The notes under the pieces: model-generated
Databases searched by the model: none
What the model was told of the DNA's origin: nothing
The model's input: only the letters and a program-made list of their open reading frames with translations
Translations under genes and position numbers: made by a program
NCBI GenBank assembly: GCA_039181495.1
Contig: JBCDCP010000102.1
Location: 1 to 10,480, forward strand
Reading direction: 5' to 3'
DNA: 10,480 nt
Source of the DNA: JBCDCP01 sp039181495
GTDB taxonomy: Bacteria > Pseudomonadota > Alphaproteobacteria > Rhizobiales > Tepidamorphaceae
Part shown: piece after piece, positions 1 through 6,751 of the stretch
Position numbering within the stretch: the first letter of the stretch is position 1
Layout of the letters: each line of letters opens with the position of its first letter

Positions 1-9
1 CGGGAACGT

Positions 10-32
10 GGCCTGCGACGGCTCAGGCCTTT
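10..32 (+). terminator. weak hairpin at the end of the small basic ORF
   Basis: GGCCTG (10-15) and CAGGCC (24-29) form a perfect 6-bp inverted repeat around an 8-nt loop, followed on the plus strand by only three T residues. It overlaps the stop codon of the minus-strand small ORF (stop at 23-25). It could be a weak terminator for a plus-strand transcript entering from the left or a bidirectional hairpin. There is no T-run on the minus strand, so termination of the small ORF here is only possible. Confidence 0.25.
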
Positions 33-274
33 CTGCGCTTGCGCGAACGTCGGCCAGACGGTCCGGTGTGCTCCGGATGCTGCTTCTTGGATGGCGTTGT
101 CTCATGGCTCAGCGCCACCTCGACCGCGCCGTAATCGACCCGGATTCCCGGGAAAATGACGACTTCGCCGCTGGCGCCGCTCGCATCCTGATCGGTCTGT
201 GCAGAGTTCGTCACTGCACTTTCCGTCTTTCGGCGGCGTTTGCGGGCTTGCCGGAAGTTGAGAATCACAGCCAT
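23..274 (-). CDS. small basic hypothetical protein (83 aa)
   Basis: I chose the ATG at 274, giving 83 residues, and not the longer frame starting at 349. A GGAG ribosome-binding site lies about 8 nt upstream of 274, and the protein then begins MAVILNFRQARKRRRK. That N-terminus resembles the start of DUF4169 proteins (M-x-x-(I/V)-N-(F/L)-R-x-x-R-K-R-K), but the rest does not match what I know of that family, so I do not assign it. Visible parts are a very basic N-terminal helix (residues 9-16), a Ser/Thr/Asp-rich middle, a short hydrophobic stretch GEVVIFPGIRVDYG (about 36-49), and a basic tail ending RRSRKRRKA. There is no signal peptide or membrane segment. The charge pattern would suit nucleic-acid or ribosome association, but that is inference. 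It diverges from the DUF2336 gene and shares its upstream region. Confidence 0.55.
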   Translation of the reverse strand: MAVILNFRQARKRRRKTESAVTNSAQTDQDASGASGEVVIFPGIRVDYGAVEVALSHETTPSKKQHPEHTGPSGRRSRKRRKA

Positions 275-353
275 TCTGTTTCTCCGGGTTCCAATATTGA
301 TCGTGGAGCATGCGATTATCGATGATCCCGCGATCTGCGATTGACCCATTAAG

Positions 354-375
354 GATTCGTCAGGGTTAATGATTC
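354..375. promoter_or_regulatory. pair of GANTC (CcrM methylation) sites
   Basis: GATTC occurs at 354-358 and again at 371-375, 12 bp apart, in the 182-bp region between the divergent small ORF and the DUF2336 gene. GANTC is the target of the alphaproteobacterial cell-cycle methyltransferase CcrM. Methylation state there can modulate promoters, usually through GcrA. The sites are seen directly; their regulatory use is inferred from their position next to a CtrA box. Confidence 0.5.
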
Positions 376-380
376 GCTAA
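366..380. promoter_or_regulatory. degenerate CtrA-like site (TTAA-N7-CTAA)
   Basis: TTAA at 366-369, seven bases, then CTAA at 377-380: one mismatch from the CtrA consensus TTAA-N7-TTAA. It overlaps the GATTC at 371-375 and lies 18 bp upstream of the consensus CtrA box. It may be a second, weaker half of a tandem CtrA-binding arrangement. Confidence 0.35.
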
Positions 381-398
381 TCGTAAAAATCAGTCGCG

Positions 399-415
399 TT
401 AACCTTTCATTAACC
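399..415 (+). promoter_or_regulatory. consensus CtrA-binding box upstream of the DUF2336 gene
   Basis: TTAA (399-402), seven bases (403-409), TTAACC (410-415): an exact match to the alphaproteobacterial CtrA consensus TTAA-N7-TTAAC. It sits about 42 bp upstream of the DUF2336 start codon, close enough to overlap or adjoin its promoter, and could act on both divergent genes. The match is direct; occupancy by CtrA is inferred. Confidence 0.6.
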
Positions 416-456
416 ATGTCAGTGCTGCAGTCGGCCTAACTGGGAAAGGTCGCGCC

Positions 457-1659
457 ATGACAGGCTTATCTGCCGCAGATTACAACGACGACGTCTTTGC
501 CGGTCGCAATGCGGCCGAGCAGGCGATCGTAACCGGAGGCGTGTTCAGGCCGGTACTTGGTGACAGTGCGGTGGCCGGACTGCACACTCCCGCGATTGCG
601 GATGGGCGTAACGCCACCTTGCGCGCCCTTACCGATGCCTTTGCCGGGCGCCGACGGTCAGACCGGCCCGAGATCGCACATTACAGGCGCATCGCCTCGG
701 CACTTCTGCCGCATACCAACAACGCCACACGGGCTTACGTTGCCGCAGCCCTGTCGCAATGCGATCATGCACCCTCTGACATCCTCGACATGCTTTGCGA
801 CGAGGATATCGGCATCGCAAAACTGATCCTGCGAGACTCTCAATCGGTTTCCGACAGAAAACTTGTGGCGGTCGCCTGGGAAGGGACAAGTGAGCACGTG
901 AATCATCTGGTGCAACGGGCAGATCTGCCCCGGGCAGCGATTGATGCCCTGCTCAACCGACTTGACCCTCAAATTGATCTAGCGCTGTTCAAACATCACA
1001 TGTCCAACCTCTCCCTCGACCAGATCACAACGCTTGCCAGCCGTGAAGATTTCTCAACCGCGTCGGCGGAAGCGTTTATCGACAACCACACGCTGAGTTC
1101 GGCTCAACTGGCCGAACTGTTCTGGCTCACCGGGCCCGAGATGCGTCTCGTCATCGTCGCTGACTTTGCCGCGCATGGGCTTGAACGCCAGGCGACGATT
1201 TCCTCCGCGACAGGCACCTTAGCCGGCAAGGCGGCGCGCGCCCTCGTAACGCTGGCCCGCGAAAAGCGGTACGACGATCTGGCAGCAGCTTTTTCCCGGA
1301 TCAGCGACATTGATCGGCTGACGTCCGTTCGGATCATTGGTGACAAGGGCGGTGAAGCGCTTTGCCTTGTTGGCCGTGCCATGGACCTGCCACGAGACAC
1401 CATGGAAGACCTGCTTTCTGCGTTCGGCCATGGCAGGCGGGGAACGCTCAAGCCTCTGATGGAGCTGTTCGACGCCATGCCGACAACCAGTGCGCACGCC
1501 ATGCTCGAGCACTGGTGTCCGCAGGCACCGGTACGCGAAAGAAAAGAGCTTCCAGTAAAGTTCGACTCAACGGTGGTGCGGCAGGTTCGGTCAGAAGCAG
1601 GAACCGGCCGTCCGGCAACTGTGGAGCGCGACAGCACTCAGCAGCGCAAGAGCGCCTAA
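457..1659 (+). CDS. DUF2336 domain protein (400 aa)
   Basis: The protein is a soluble all-helical alphaproteobacterial DUF2336 family member without assigned enzymatic function. Residues about 70-350 form a series of short helices of the HEAT-repeat kind, for example around 96-170, and carry the late conserved-looking stretch GGEALCLVGRAMDLP at 298-312. The last 40 residues are polar, charged and probably disordered. No signal peptide or membrane segment is seen. The ATG at 457 has a GGGAAAGG ribosome-binding site ending 7 nt upstream. The promoter region has a perfect CtrA box plus two GANTC sites, so cell-cycle or motility-linked expression is plausible. The gene ends 2 bp from the convergent DUF1491 stop, leaving no room for a terminator. 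Family assignment is from recognised sequence character; the function is unknown. Confidence 0.85.
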   Translation: MTGLSAADYNDDVFAGRNAAEQAIVTGGVFRPVLGDSAVAGLHTPAIADGRNATLRALTDAFAGRRRSDRPEIAHYRRIASALLPHTNNATRAYVAAALSQCDHAPSDILDMLCDEDIGIAKLILRDSQSVSDRKLVAVAWEGTSEHVNHLVQRADLPRAAIDALLNRLDPQIDLALFKHHMSNLSLDQITTLASREDFSTASAEAFIDNHTLSSAQLAELFWLTGPEMRLVIVADFAAHGLERQATISSATGTLAGKAARALVTLAREKRYDDLAAAFSRISDIDRLTSVRIIGDKGGEALCLVGRAMDLPRDTMEDLLSAFGHGRRGTLKPLMELFDAMPTTSAHAMLEHWCPQAPVRERKELPVKFDSTVVRQVRSEAGTGRPATVERDSTQQRKSA

Positions 1660-1661
1660 CT

Positions 1662-2012
1662 TCAGTCGACGACGGCAATATCGAAGAACTGCTCGCCAGC
1701 ATCGCTTTCGATGGTGACAATCCAAAGGTCACTGTCGAAGCGCGTTTCCTTGTCGAGGTAGGTTTGAGCGCTGATCGGGTCGATGATCTCATCGGGTCGG
1801 ACAGCCACAAACAAGCGCCCCTGGGTTGGCTTCTCAGCCAAAAGCAAGGACGGAGCGGGACCGTATAGCTGACAGGACCGGTTGCGGGGCTCGATCTTGA
1901 GAAAGATCGCTCCGGCTTCCGCTGCGCCTTTACGTTCAACAGCCGCAAAATCACCAGCCGCATTCACGCGTCGGATGAGAGCGGCAACCCAGATATCAGT
2001 GCGTAAGCGCAT
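1662..2012 (-). CDS. DUF1491 family protein (116 aa)
   Basis: A small soluble protein of the alphaproteobacterial DUF1491 family; the molecular role is unknown. It starts MRLRTDIWVAALIRRVNAAG (1-20), then has AAVERKGAAEAGAIFLKI (about 24-41). The C-terminal part contains ETRFDSDLWIVTIE (about 88-101). All three stretches are typical for the family, and the length is normal. The ATG at 2012 is preceded by a weak AAGG a few bases upstream. It lies 28 nt downstream of the peptidoglycan-binding protein gene on the same strand, so it is probably the last gene of the divJ-like operon. Its stop (1662-1664) lies 2 bp from the convergent DUF2336 stop. Confidence 0.85.
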   Translation of the reverse strand: MRLRTDIWVAALIRRVNAAGDFAAVERKGAAEAGAIFLKIEPRNRSCQLYGPAPSLLLAEKPTQGRLFVAVRPDEIIDPISAQTYLDKETRFDSDLWIVTIESDAGEQFFDIAVVD

Positions 2013-2040
2013 TGCCTTGTGTTGTCACAGCGCGGTGCCC

Positions 2041-3357
2041 TCACCCACCGTAGGCAACACCAGTCATCGCCGCCAGCGCGTTCAGCAACTGATCTGAGAC
2101 TTGCCCCGTCTGGGGCATGTTCCGGTCGGCCTCAAACCGCATGATTGCAGCGCGGGTCGATGGTCCGAGCTGACCGTCAATGCTGCCTGGCGCATAAGCC
2201 AGATCAGCAAGCAGGCGTTGCACGTGCAGGACACGTGGGTCACCCGGACGCGGGCGCTCAGCATCGAGAAGCGCCGTAGCATTCGCCGGCGGCGTGATCG
2301 ATATCGTCTGCACGCCGGTCGGCGGCGCAAGGCCGGGCTGTGGGGCAGCTGGTGCTGCCGACGGCAGAGCGGACGCAGGCGCTGACTGCTGGACTTGCGA
2401 ATAGGCCTGGGCGTAGTCGGATGCTGGCAACTGCGCATCGCTGTGACCAGCAATAGCCTGGGCAATTGGGTCGGCGGTTGCGACAGGTGTTGGATTTGAC
2501 TGAAGCAGGCCCTCGATTCCTTCGGCCGGTGGAGCGGCGGGAGTCTGCACGACCTGAACTGCGGAAGCCGAGGATTGCCCCGGCAGGCCAAGCTTCTCAC
2601 GAAGCTGCGGCGAGGGCCGACCGGTAACTGCCAAGCCATGTCCGCTTTCGAAGGCTTCGATCGCAGTCTGGGTGCGCGGGCCGTATAAACCATCAATGGC
2701 GCCGTCATAAAGACCGAGGCGCTGAAGCACCGACTGGATCTCAGCAAGTTCCTGCTGCTCGGCCGAAGGGGCTGGCGCCGGCTGTTCTGCAACCTGCGGA
2801 GCGGGGGTCGGCGCGGTGCTGACGTTTTGCACGGGCTGAACACTGGCCGTGTTCACGCTTCTGGGGGCTTCGCGCGGCGTCGAGGTCTGCGAATTGGCCG
2901 TTGGTGCGCTTGCATCGTCTTCGTCAGCAACTGCCGCCACTTGCGCGCTGCTTTCAAAAAACGGGGCCGGATGCGGCCCATCTTGCATCCACATGGCATT
3001 GAAGGTGATCGGCGCCCAGACACCGAAGATGAGCAGACCGGCAATCAGCGGTACACGCCCAAAAAACCGGCGTTTCCGGTCTGGCGCAGGTTCATATGTC
3101 GGATCATCAAAATGATGATCGGCCGCATAGTAGTCGTGATCCGCGTAATCCTGCCGCTGATCATAGGGTTGGCCGGTCGCATAGAGCTGAGCGTGTGCAG
3201 CGTGGTGTTCATGCGTCATCGATTGGGATGAATAGGATCCGTGATCCTGGCCGGCGTGCGCCGAGGGGTCGAAGTAACGCGACCGCCGGAAGGGATCATC
3301 ATGCCCATCGGTTGCGGCATGCATCGGCATATCGAATGAGGGTTCCATACGGTCCAT
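2041..3357 (-). CDS. membrane-anchored protein with two peptidoglycan-binding domains (438 aa)
   Basis: Predicted single-pass inner-membrane protein. Residues 1-97 are polar and rich in His, Asp, Tyr and Gln, and end in a basic cluster (DRKRRFFGR, about 93-101). A transmembrane segment follows at about 102-122. After it comes a long Ala/Pro/Gln-rich periplasmic region holding two PG_binding_1-type domains at about 203-256 and 374-430. Each has the family's D-G-x-x-G-P-x-T-x-x-A-I core (IDGLYGPRTQTAIEAF, 221-236; IDGQLGPSTRAAIMRF, 393-408). There is no catalytic wall-enzyme domain, so it probably binds and does not cut peptidoglycan. The ATG at 3357 is 3 nt after the kinase stop, with GGTGGG inside the kinase's end about 7 nt upstream; this favours it over the internal ATG at 3348. 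It is tightly coupled to the kinase and probably co-translated. A role in linking wall state to signalling is inference. Confidence 0.8.
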   Translation of the reverse strand: MDRMEPSFDMPMHAATDGHDDPFRRSRYFDPSAHAGQDHGSYSSQSMTHEHHAAHAQLYATGQPYDQRQDYADHDYYAADHHFDDPTYEPAPDRKRRFFGRVPLIAGLLIFGVWAPITFNAMWMQDGPHPAPFFESSAQVAAVADEDDASAPTANSQTSTPREAPRSVNTASVQPVQNVSTAPTPAPQVAEQPAPAPSAEQQELAEIQSVLQRLGLYDGAIDGLYGPRTQTAIEAFESGHGLAVTGRPSPQLREKLGLPGQSSASAVQVVQTPAAPPAEGIEGLLQSNPTPVATADPIAQAIAGHSDAQLPASDYAQAYSQVQQSAPASALPSAAPAAPQPGLAPPTGVQTISITPPANATALLDAERPRPGDPRVLHVQRLLADLAYAPGSIDGQLGPSTRAAIMRFEADRNMPQTGQVSDQLLNALAAMTGVAYGG

Positions 3358-3360
3358 GAT

Positions 3361-5292
3361 CTATCCCACCTTTCTAACAGCCTGCTCTTCAGCTTCCGCG
3401 ATAACCGGCTCAGCCGGGCGCAATGCCAGCGCTGTAATCTTCTCATCGGTCTCTTCTGCGGTTTCGTCCTGAATGCTTGGCCCGGCGATCGGCAGGCTCA
3501 CGGAAACCTGGGTACCCTCGCCTGATGCACTGGCGATGGTGATCTTGCCGCCATGCAGGGCCACGAGGCCCTTGACGACCGACAAGCCGAGCCCGGTCCC
3601 CGCAGTCTGCAGGCCCTCGACGTCGCCCGCGCGGAAGAACGGCTCACCGATGCGGGACAGGTCGTCTGGAGCGATGCCTATCCCCTTGTCCACCACATGA
3701 ATGGCGACTTGATCTTCATCCTGCTTCAGACGCAGTTCGACCGGCTCTCCATTGAATGAGAACTTCACTGCATTGGACAGTAGATTGAGCAGGATCTGCT
3801 TCATCGCGCGGCCGTCGGCGACAATGCCGGGCAGATCGTCATCGATCTGCACATCGATCATCGATTGATTGGCAGAGGCTCTGGCCTGGATCATTTCGAC
3901 TGCGGAGTGCACGACCGGTCGCAGATCCACCACTTCACACTGGATCTCGAAACGGCCGGCCTCGATTTTCGTCGCATCCAGAATGTGGTTGACCACGTCC
4001 AGCAGATGCAGACCGCTATCGCTGATCAGTGAGGCGTACTCAATTCTCTTCTCGCTGGTCATCGGCTCGTAGCTGGATGGTTCCATCTTCAGCAGCTCCG
4101 AGAAGCCGATGATCGCATTGAGAGGCGTGCGGAGTTCATGGCTCACGCTGGCCAGGAAACGGGTCTTGGAAGCATTGCTGACCTCGGCCTCGCGCCTGGC
4201 CAGTTCCAGCGCTTCTTCCCGAACCTTATGGTCGTGAATGTCGCGCAAGGTGGAATAGACAAGCGGTTCAACGCTTCCATCGCGGTCACCAAGATCGCCA
4301 TTGGCCCGGAGCTCCAGCCAACGATAGCCCGGTGCTGGCGATGGGTTCGATGGTGATTGAGGCTCGGCTGTGTCTTGTGGCTCGCAGACCCGGATTTCAG
4401 CCTGGTGTATCCCTGGGTGATGCCGGGCCCGGTCCAGCGCATGAAGCAACGCCGGACGGTCGGCAACGTGGACGCGGGCGAACAACCCGCCACCCAACAG
4501 ACCTTCACATCGCGCCAAGGGGGCGGACGACTTCGATCCGTACACCGCCGTGACGTTGCCGGTACGATTGTGTTGCAGCACCAGCTGAGGAAGGCTGTTC
4601 AGAATGCGATCGGCGGCGCCACCTGACCGAGTCTCGGTAACCTGCCCTGCATCATGCTCGACCACCGCCTGCCGATACCAGACCGCATATGTCGCCAGTC
4701 CCGGTACCGCGACGAGCGACGACATCAGGATGACATGACCCCAGCTCAATAAATCTCCATGAAGACCTGCCAATGGCAACGGCAAACCAGCCGACTGGGC
4801 CACAACGAACCCGATCAGAACCGAGGCGCTGGCCAGTAGGGCGGTACGACCTGACTGCGCCGCGAGTGCCATGACCCCGACAAATGCCGGAAGCGCCATG
4901 AGGTACATATGCTGGGCCACCAGGGCATAGAGCATCACTGCAACCAGGGCCTGATGCCCGACGAGCGATGACCGGATGGTCTTGTCTCGACCATCGGTGC
5001 GCCGGGAAAGAGATGCTGGAACAACGGCGAGAGCGACAATCGATAACAGCACCACGAGTGCCGGGTTGATCGCAGATGCGAGCAGCAGATGGATGGCAAT
5101 GGCAGCACCGGCGATTGCCGCTGCAGCGGTATAGATCACCTGCCATGCAGGCGGGGTACCGGGCATGCGCTGCGATGCAATCGCAGTGAGAGCTGAAGCG
5201 GCTTGCACGCGCACGATCGATCGGCCTCCGTTACGACTTTCCGAGGACGGGCAGCCAGAAACGGCAGCCATCATCCGCGGTGTTTTCGCCAC
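3361..5292 (-). CDS. divJ: DivJ/PleC-like membrane PAS sensor histidine kinase (643 aa)
   Basis: A hybrid-free sensor kinase. About six hydrophobic membrane segments lie between residues 53 and 205. A PAS-like region spans about 226-350 and includes the stretch LFARVHVADRPALL (270-283), which I associate with rhizobial DivJ proteins. A short coiled linker leads to the HisKA domain with phospho-acceptor His385 in SVSHELRTPLNAIIGFSEL. The ATPase domain has the N box (LLNLLSNAVKF, 501-511), G1 (DKGIGI, 535-540), F box (PFFR, 551-554) and G2 (GTGLGL, 565-570), so all catalytic boxes are intact. The family phosphorylates the single-domain regulator DivK and thereby tunes CtrA. Assignment as DivJ and not another PdhS-family kinase is moderate. 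The start codon is GTG at 5292 without a clear ribosome-binding site; ATG at 5274 is an alternative. It heads an operon with the peptidoglycan-binding and DUF1491 genes. Confidence 0.8.
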   Translation of the reverse strand: MAKTPRMMAAVSGCPSSESRNGGRSIVRVQAASALTAIASQRMPGTPPAWQVIYTAAAAIAGAAIAIHLLLASAINPALVVLLSIVALAVVPASLSRRTDGRDKTIRSSLVGHQALVAVMLYALVAQHMYLMALPAFVGVMALAAQSGRTALLASASVLIGFVVAQSAGLPLPLAGLHGDLLSWGHVILMSSLVAVPGLATYAVWYRQAVVEHDAGQVTETRSGGAADRILNSLPQLVLQHNRTGNVTAVYGSKSSAPLARCEGLLGGGLFARVHVADRPALLHALDRARHHPGIHQAEIRVCEPQDTAEPQSPSNPSPAPGYRWLELRANGDLGDRDGSVEPLVYSTLRDIHDHKVREEALELARREAEVSNASKTRFLASVSHELRTPLNAIIGFSELLKMEPSSYEPMTSEKRIEYASLISDSGLHLLDVVNHILDATKIEAGRFEIQCEVVDLRPVVHSAVEMIQARASANQSMIDVQIDDDLPGIVADGRAMKQILLNLLSNAVKFSFNGEPVELRLKQDEDQVAIHVVDKGIGIAPDDLSRIGEPFFRAGDVEGLQTAGTGLGLSVVKGLVALHGGKITIASASGEGTQVSVSLPIAGPSIQDETAEETDEKITALALRPAEPVIAEAEEQAVRKVG

Positions 5293-5563
5293 GGTGCAGC
5301 CGCGTCTTTAAGGAACGGCTAAGTCACAGCCTCTGTTTGTCAAAGTCCGCCTGTCGCGCGCCTGAATCGATACACAGGGTATCCGGACCGTTAACGGGAT
5401 GGGCCTGTGCCACCGATTTCCCGATTAGATCAAATTGTAAGGATCAGCTGAACGGGATGCCAAAACCTTCGAGCTAGTATGCACGCTCGGGGGTCACGGC
5501 ATCGCGCCGTACAGTGTCACCCCGTGGCACGACGTTGGGGATAGAACGCGAAGGGACGTTGCA
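5293..5563. promoter_or_regulatory. divergent promoter region between the kinase operon and DUF5330
   Basis: This 271-bp gap has no supported gene. Visible elements are a degenerate CtrA-like site TTAA-N7-CTAA (5308-5322, 16 bp from the kinase GTG), one GANTC site (GAATC, 5364-5368), a perfect 10-bp palindrome CCGTTAACGG (5388-5397) that contains a TTAAC half-site, and a small hairpin ACGGC-N5-GCCGT (5496-5510) near DUF5330. No convincing -35/-10 pair can be fixed by eye. The elements suggest cell-cycle-linked control of the kinase operon but do not prove it. Confidence 0.45.
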
Positions 5564-6235
5564 ATGGGATTTCTGCTTAAGGCCGCATTCTGGCTGGCAG
5601 TTGTTGTCTTGCTGTTACCAACACCAGACGGCCGGGAGGTCGTCTCGCACAGTGGTGAACCGGTCAATGGCACCGAAGCCATTGGTGTTGCGCGCGATCT
5701 GATTGCCGATATGAGTGGGTTCTGCACCCGTAACGCTGAAGCCTGCGATACGGGGATCGCCGCTGCACAGGCATTTGGCGTCAAGGCGCAGCACGGCGCA
5801 ATGCTGCTGTACGATTACATTGATCAGTTCACGGGAGAGGGCGGTCGCGCCGTGCCCTTGTCCTCGAATGGTTCCACGCCATCAGTTCAGCCCTCTTCTG
5901 GTATTCTTCCATCCGCCGGCAACGGGGACGCGACTCAACAAAATACCGCTGTTCGGGCGCAAGGGGGCGCGCTGCAGGTTCAGAATGTGAATACCATTCG
6001 CGTTCCTGTTACAGCCACGACCGCTACCACTGCTTCACGGCCAATCGCCGGAACCGCGACGGCGCCCGTAGCGGTTCAGACCGATCATCAGACATCTTCC
6101 TGGCAAGCCGACGCGGCCGGTCAGTTGGGTGCGACCGCCTGGCGGGAGCCGTTGAGCCGCTCGGAGCTATTTGAACCCGCGCCTACGGGTCCAGCTCGTG
6201 ATACCATTGGTCAGTTGATCAGGCAGGTTCAATAG
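5564..6235 (+). CDS. DUF5330 family protein (223 aa)
   Basis: An exported or membrane-anchored small protein of the Hyphomicrobiales DUF5330 family; the role is unknown. Residues 1-20 (MGFLLKAAFWLAVVVLLLPT) are a signal-anchor-like hydrophobic segment. The conserved-looking core follows at about 40-87: a helix, SGFC (51-54), C61, and FGVKAQHGAMLLYDYI (71-86). C54 and C61 form a close Cys pair that could be oxidised in the periplasm. The second half (about 95-200) is Thr/Ala/Gln-rich, of low complexity and probably disordered, which makes the protein longer than the core needs. The ATG at 5564 has an AAGGGA ribosome-binding site (5551-5556) 7 nt upstream. It is divergent from the kinase operon and followed after 78 nt by sufE on the same strand. 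Confidence 0.8.
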   Translation: MGFLLKAAFWLAVVVLLLPTPDGREVVSHSGEPVNGTEAIGVARDLIADMSGFCTRNAEACDTGIAAAQAFGVKAQHGAMLLYDYIDQFTGEGGRAVPLSSNGSTPSVQPSSGILPSAGNGDATQQNTAVRAQGGALQVQNVNTIRVPVTATTATTASRPIAGTATAPVAVQTDHQTSSWQADAAGQLGATAWREPLSRSELFEPAPTGPARDTIGQLIRQVQ

Positions 6236-6313
6236 GTTCTGTCCTGCTTGCATTGTTGCGCGGGTGAATGTGTCCTATGTCCGCCACAGGATGGCGACTG
6301 ACGGACATGATCA

Positions 6314-6751
6314 ATGGCTGAACGCTCAATTTACGACATCATCGATGACTTTACGTTCCTTGACGACTGGGAGGATCGGTATCGCTATGTCATCGAGCTT
6401 GGCCGTGACATGCCGCCCTTTCCCGAGGACCAGCGTACTGACGCCAACAAGGTTCGCGGATGCGCCAGTCAGGTTTGGCTTCACACCGATCTCGACAGCT
6501 CTGCCAACGGCCCGATCCTGCGTTTTCAGGGCGATAGCGATGCGATGATCGTCAAGGGGCTGATCGCCATTCTCGTTGCCCAGTTCAGCGGCCAGCGCGC
6601 CGAAGACATCGTTCAGACTGATCCCTCCGACACTTTTTCAACCATCGGCCTGACCGATCATCTGACGCAGCAACGCTCCAACGGACTCGCCTCGATGGTG
6701 CAACGGATCAAGTCCGAGGCGCAGCATGCGCTCGCAGAGAATACGGGCTAG
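6314..6751 (+). CDS. sufE: SufE, cysteine desulfuration (sulfur acceptor) protein (145 aa)
   Basis: SufE accepts persulfide sulfur from the cysteine desulfurase SufS and passes it to the SufBCD scaffold for iron-sulfur cluster assembly in the cytoplasm. The sequence opens with the family's ...YDIIDDFTFLDDWEDRYRYVIELG (7-30), followed by the PPFPEDQRTDANKVRGCASQVW region. Cys50 there is the sulfur-accepting cysteine, and the GC-x-S-x-V-W context is typical. Length is close to E. coli SufE (138 aa). The ribosome-binding site upstream of ATG 6314 is weak. The rest of the suf operon is not next to it in this window, so sufE is detached here. Its TAG stop (6749-6751) overlaps the stop of the convergent DUF6456 gene in the sequence CTAG. 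Confidence 0.95.
   Translation: MAERSIYDIIDDFTFLDDWEDRYRYVIELGRDMPPFPEDQRTDANKVRGCASQVWLHTDLDSSANGPILRFQGDSDAMIVKGLIAILVAQFSGQRAEDIVQTDPSDTFSTIGLTDHLTQQRSNGLASMVQRIKSEAQHALAENTG

Noticed and set aside
1104..1637. 177-aa minus-strand frame opposite the DUF2336 gene
   Set aside because: The composition is Ser/Arg-rich with no recognisable motif, and the plus strand encodes a recognisable DUF2336 protein.
2082..2843. Long open frame (253 aa) inside the peptidoglycan-binding gene
   Set aside because: It is Arg/Pro/Ser-rich and lies in another frame of a clear two-domain protein; a shadow produced by GC-rich codon use.
3233..3248. TAGGA-N7-TCCT in the peptidoglycan-binding gene resembles the operator-like dyads
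   Set aside because: It lies inside a coding region, the spacer is seven and not six, and the flanks do not match; probably chance.
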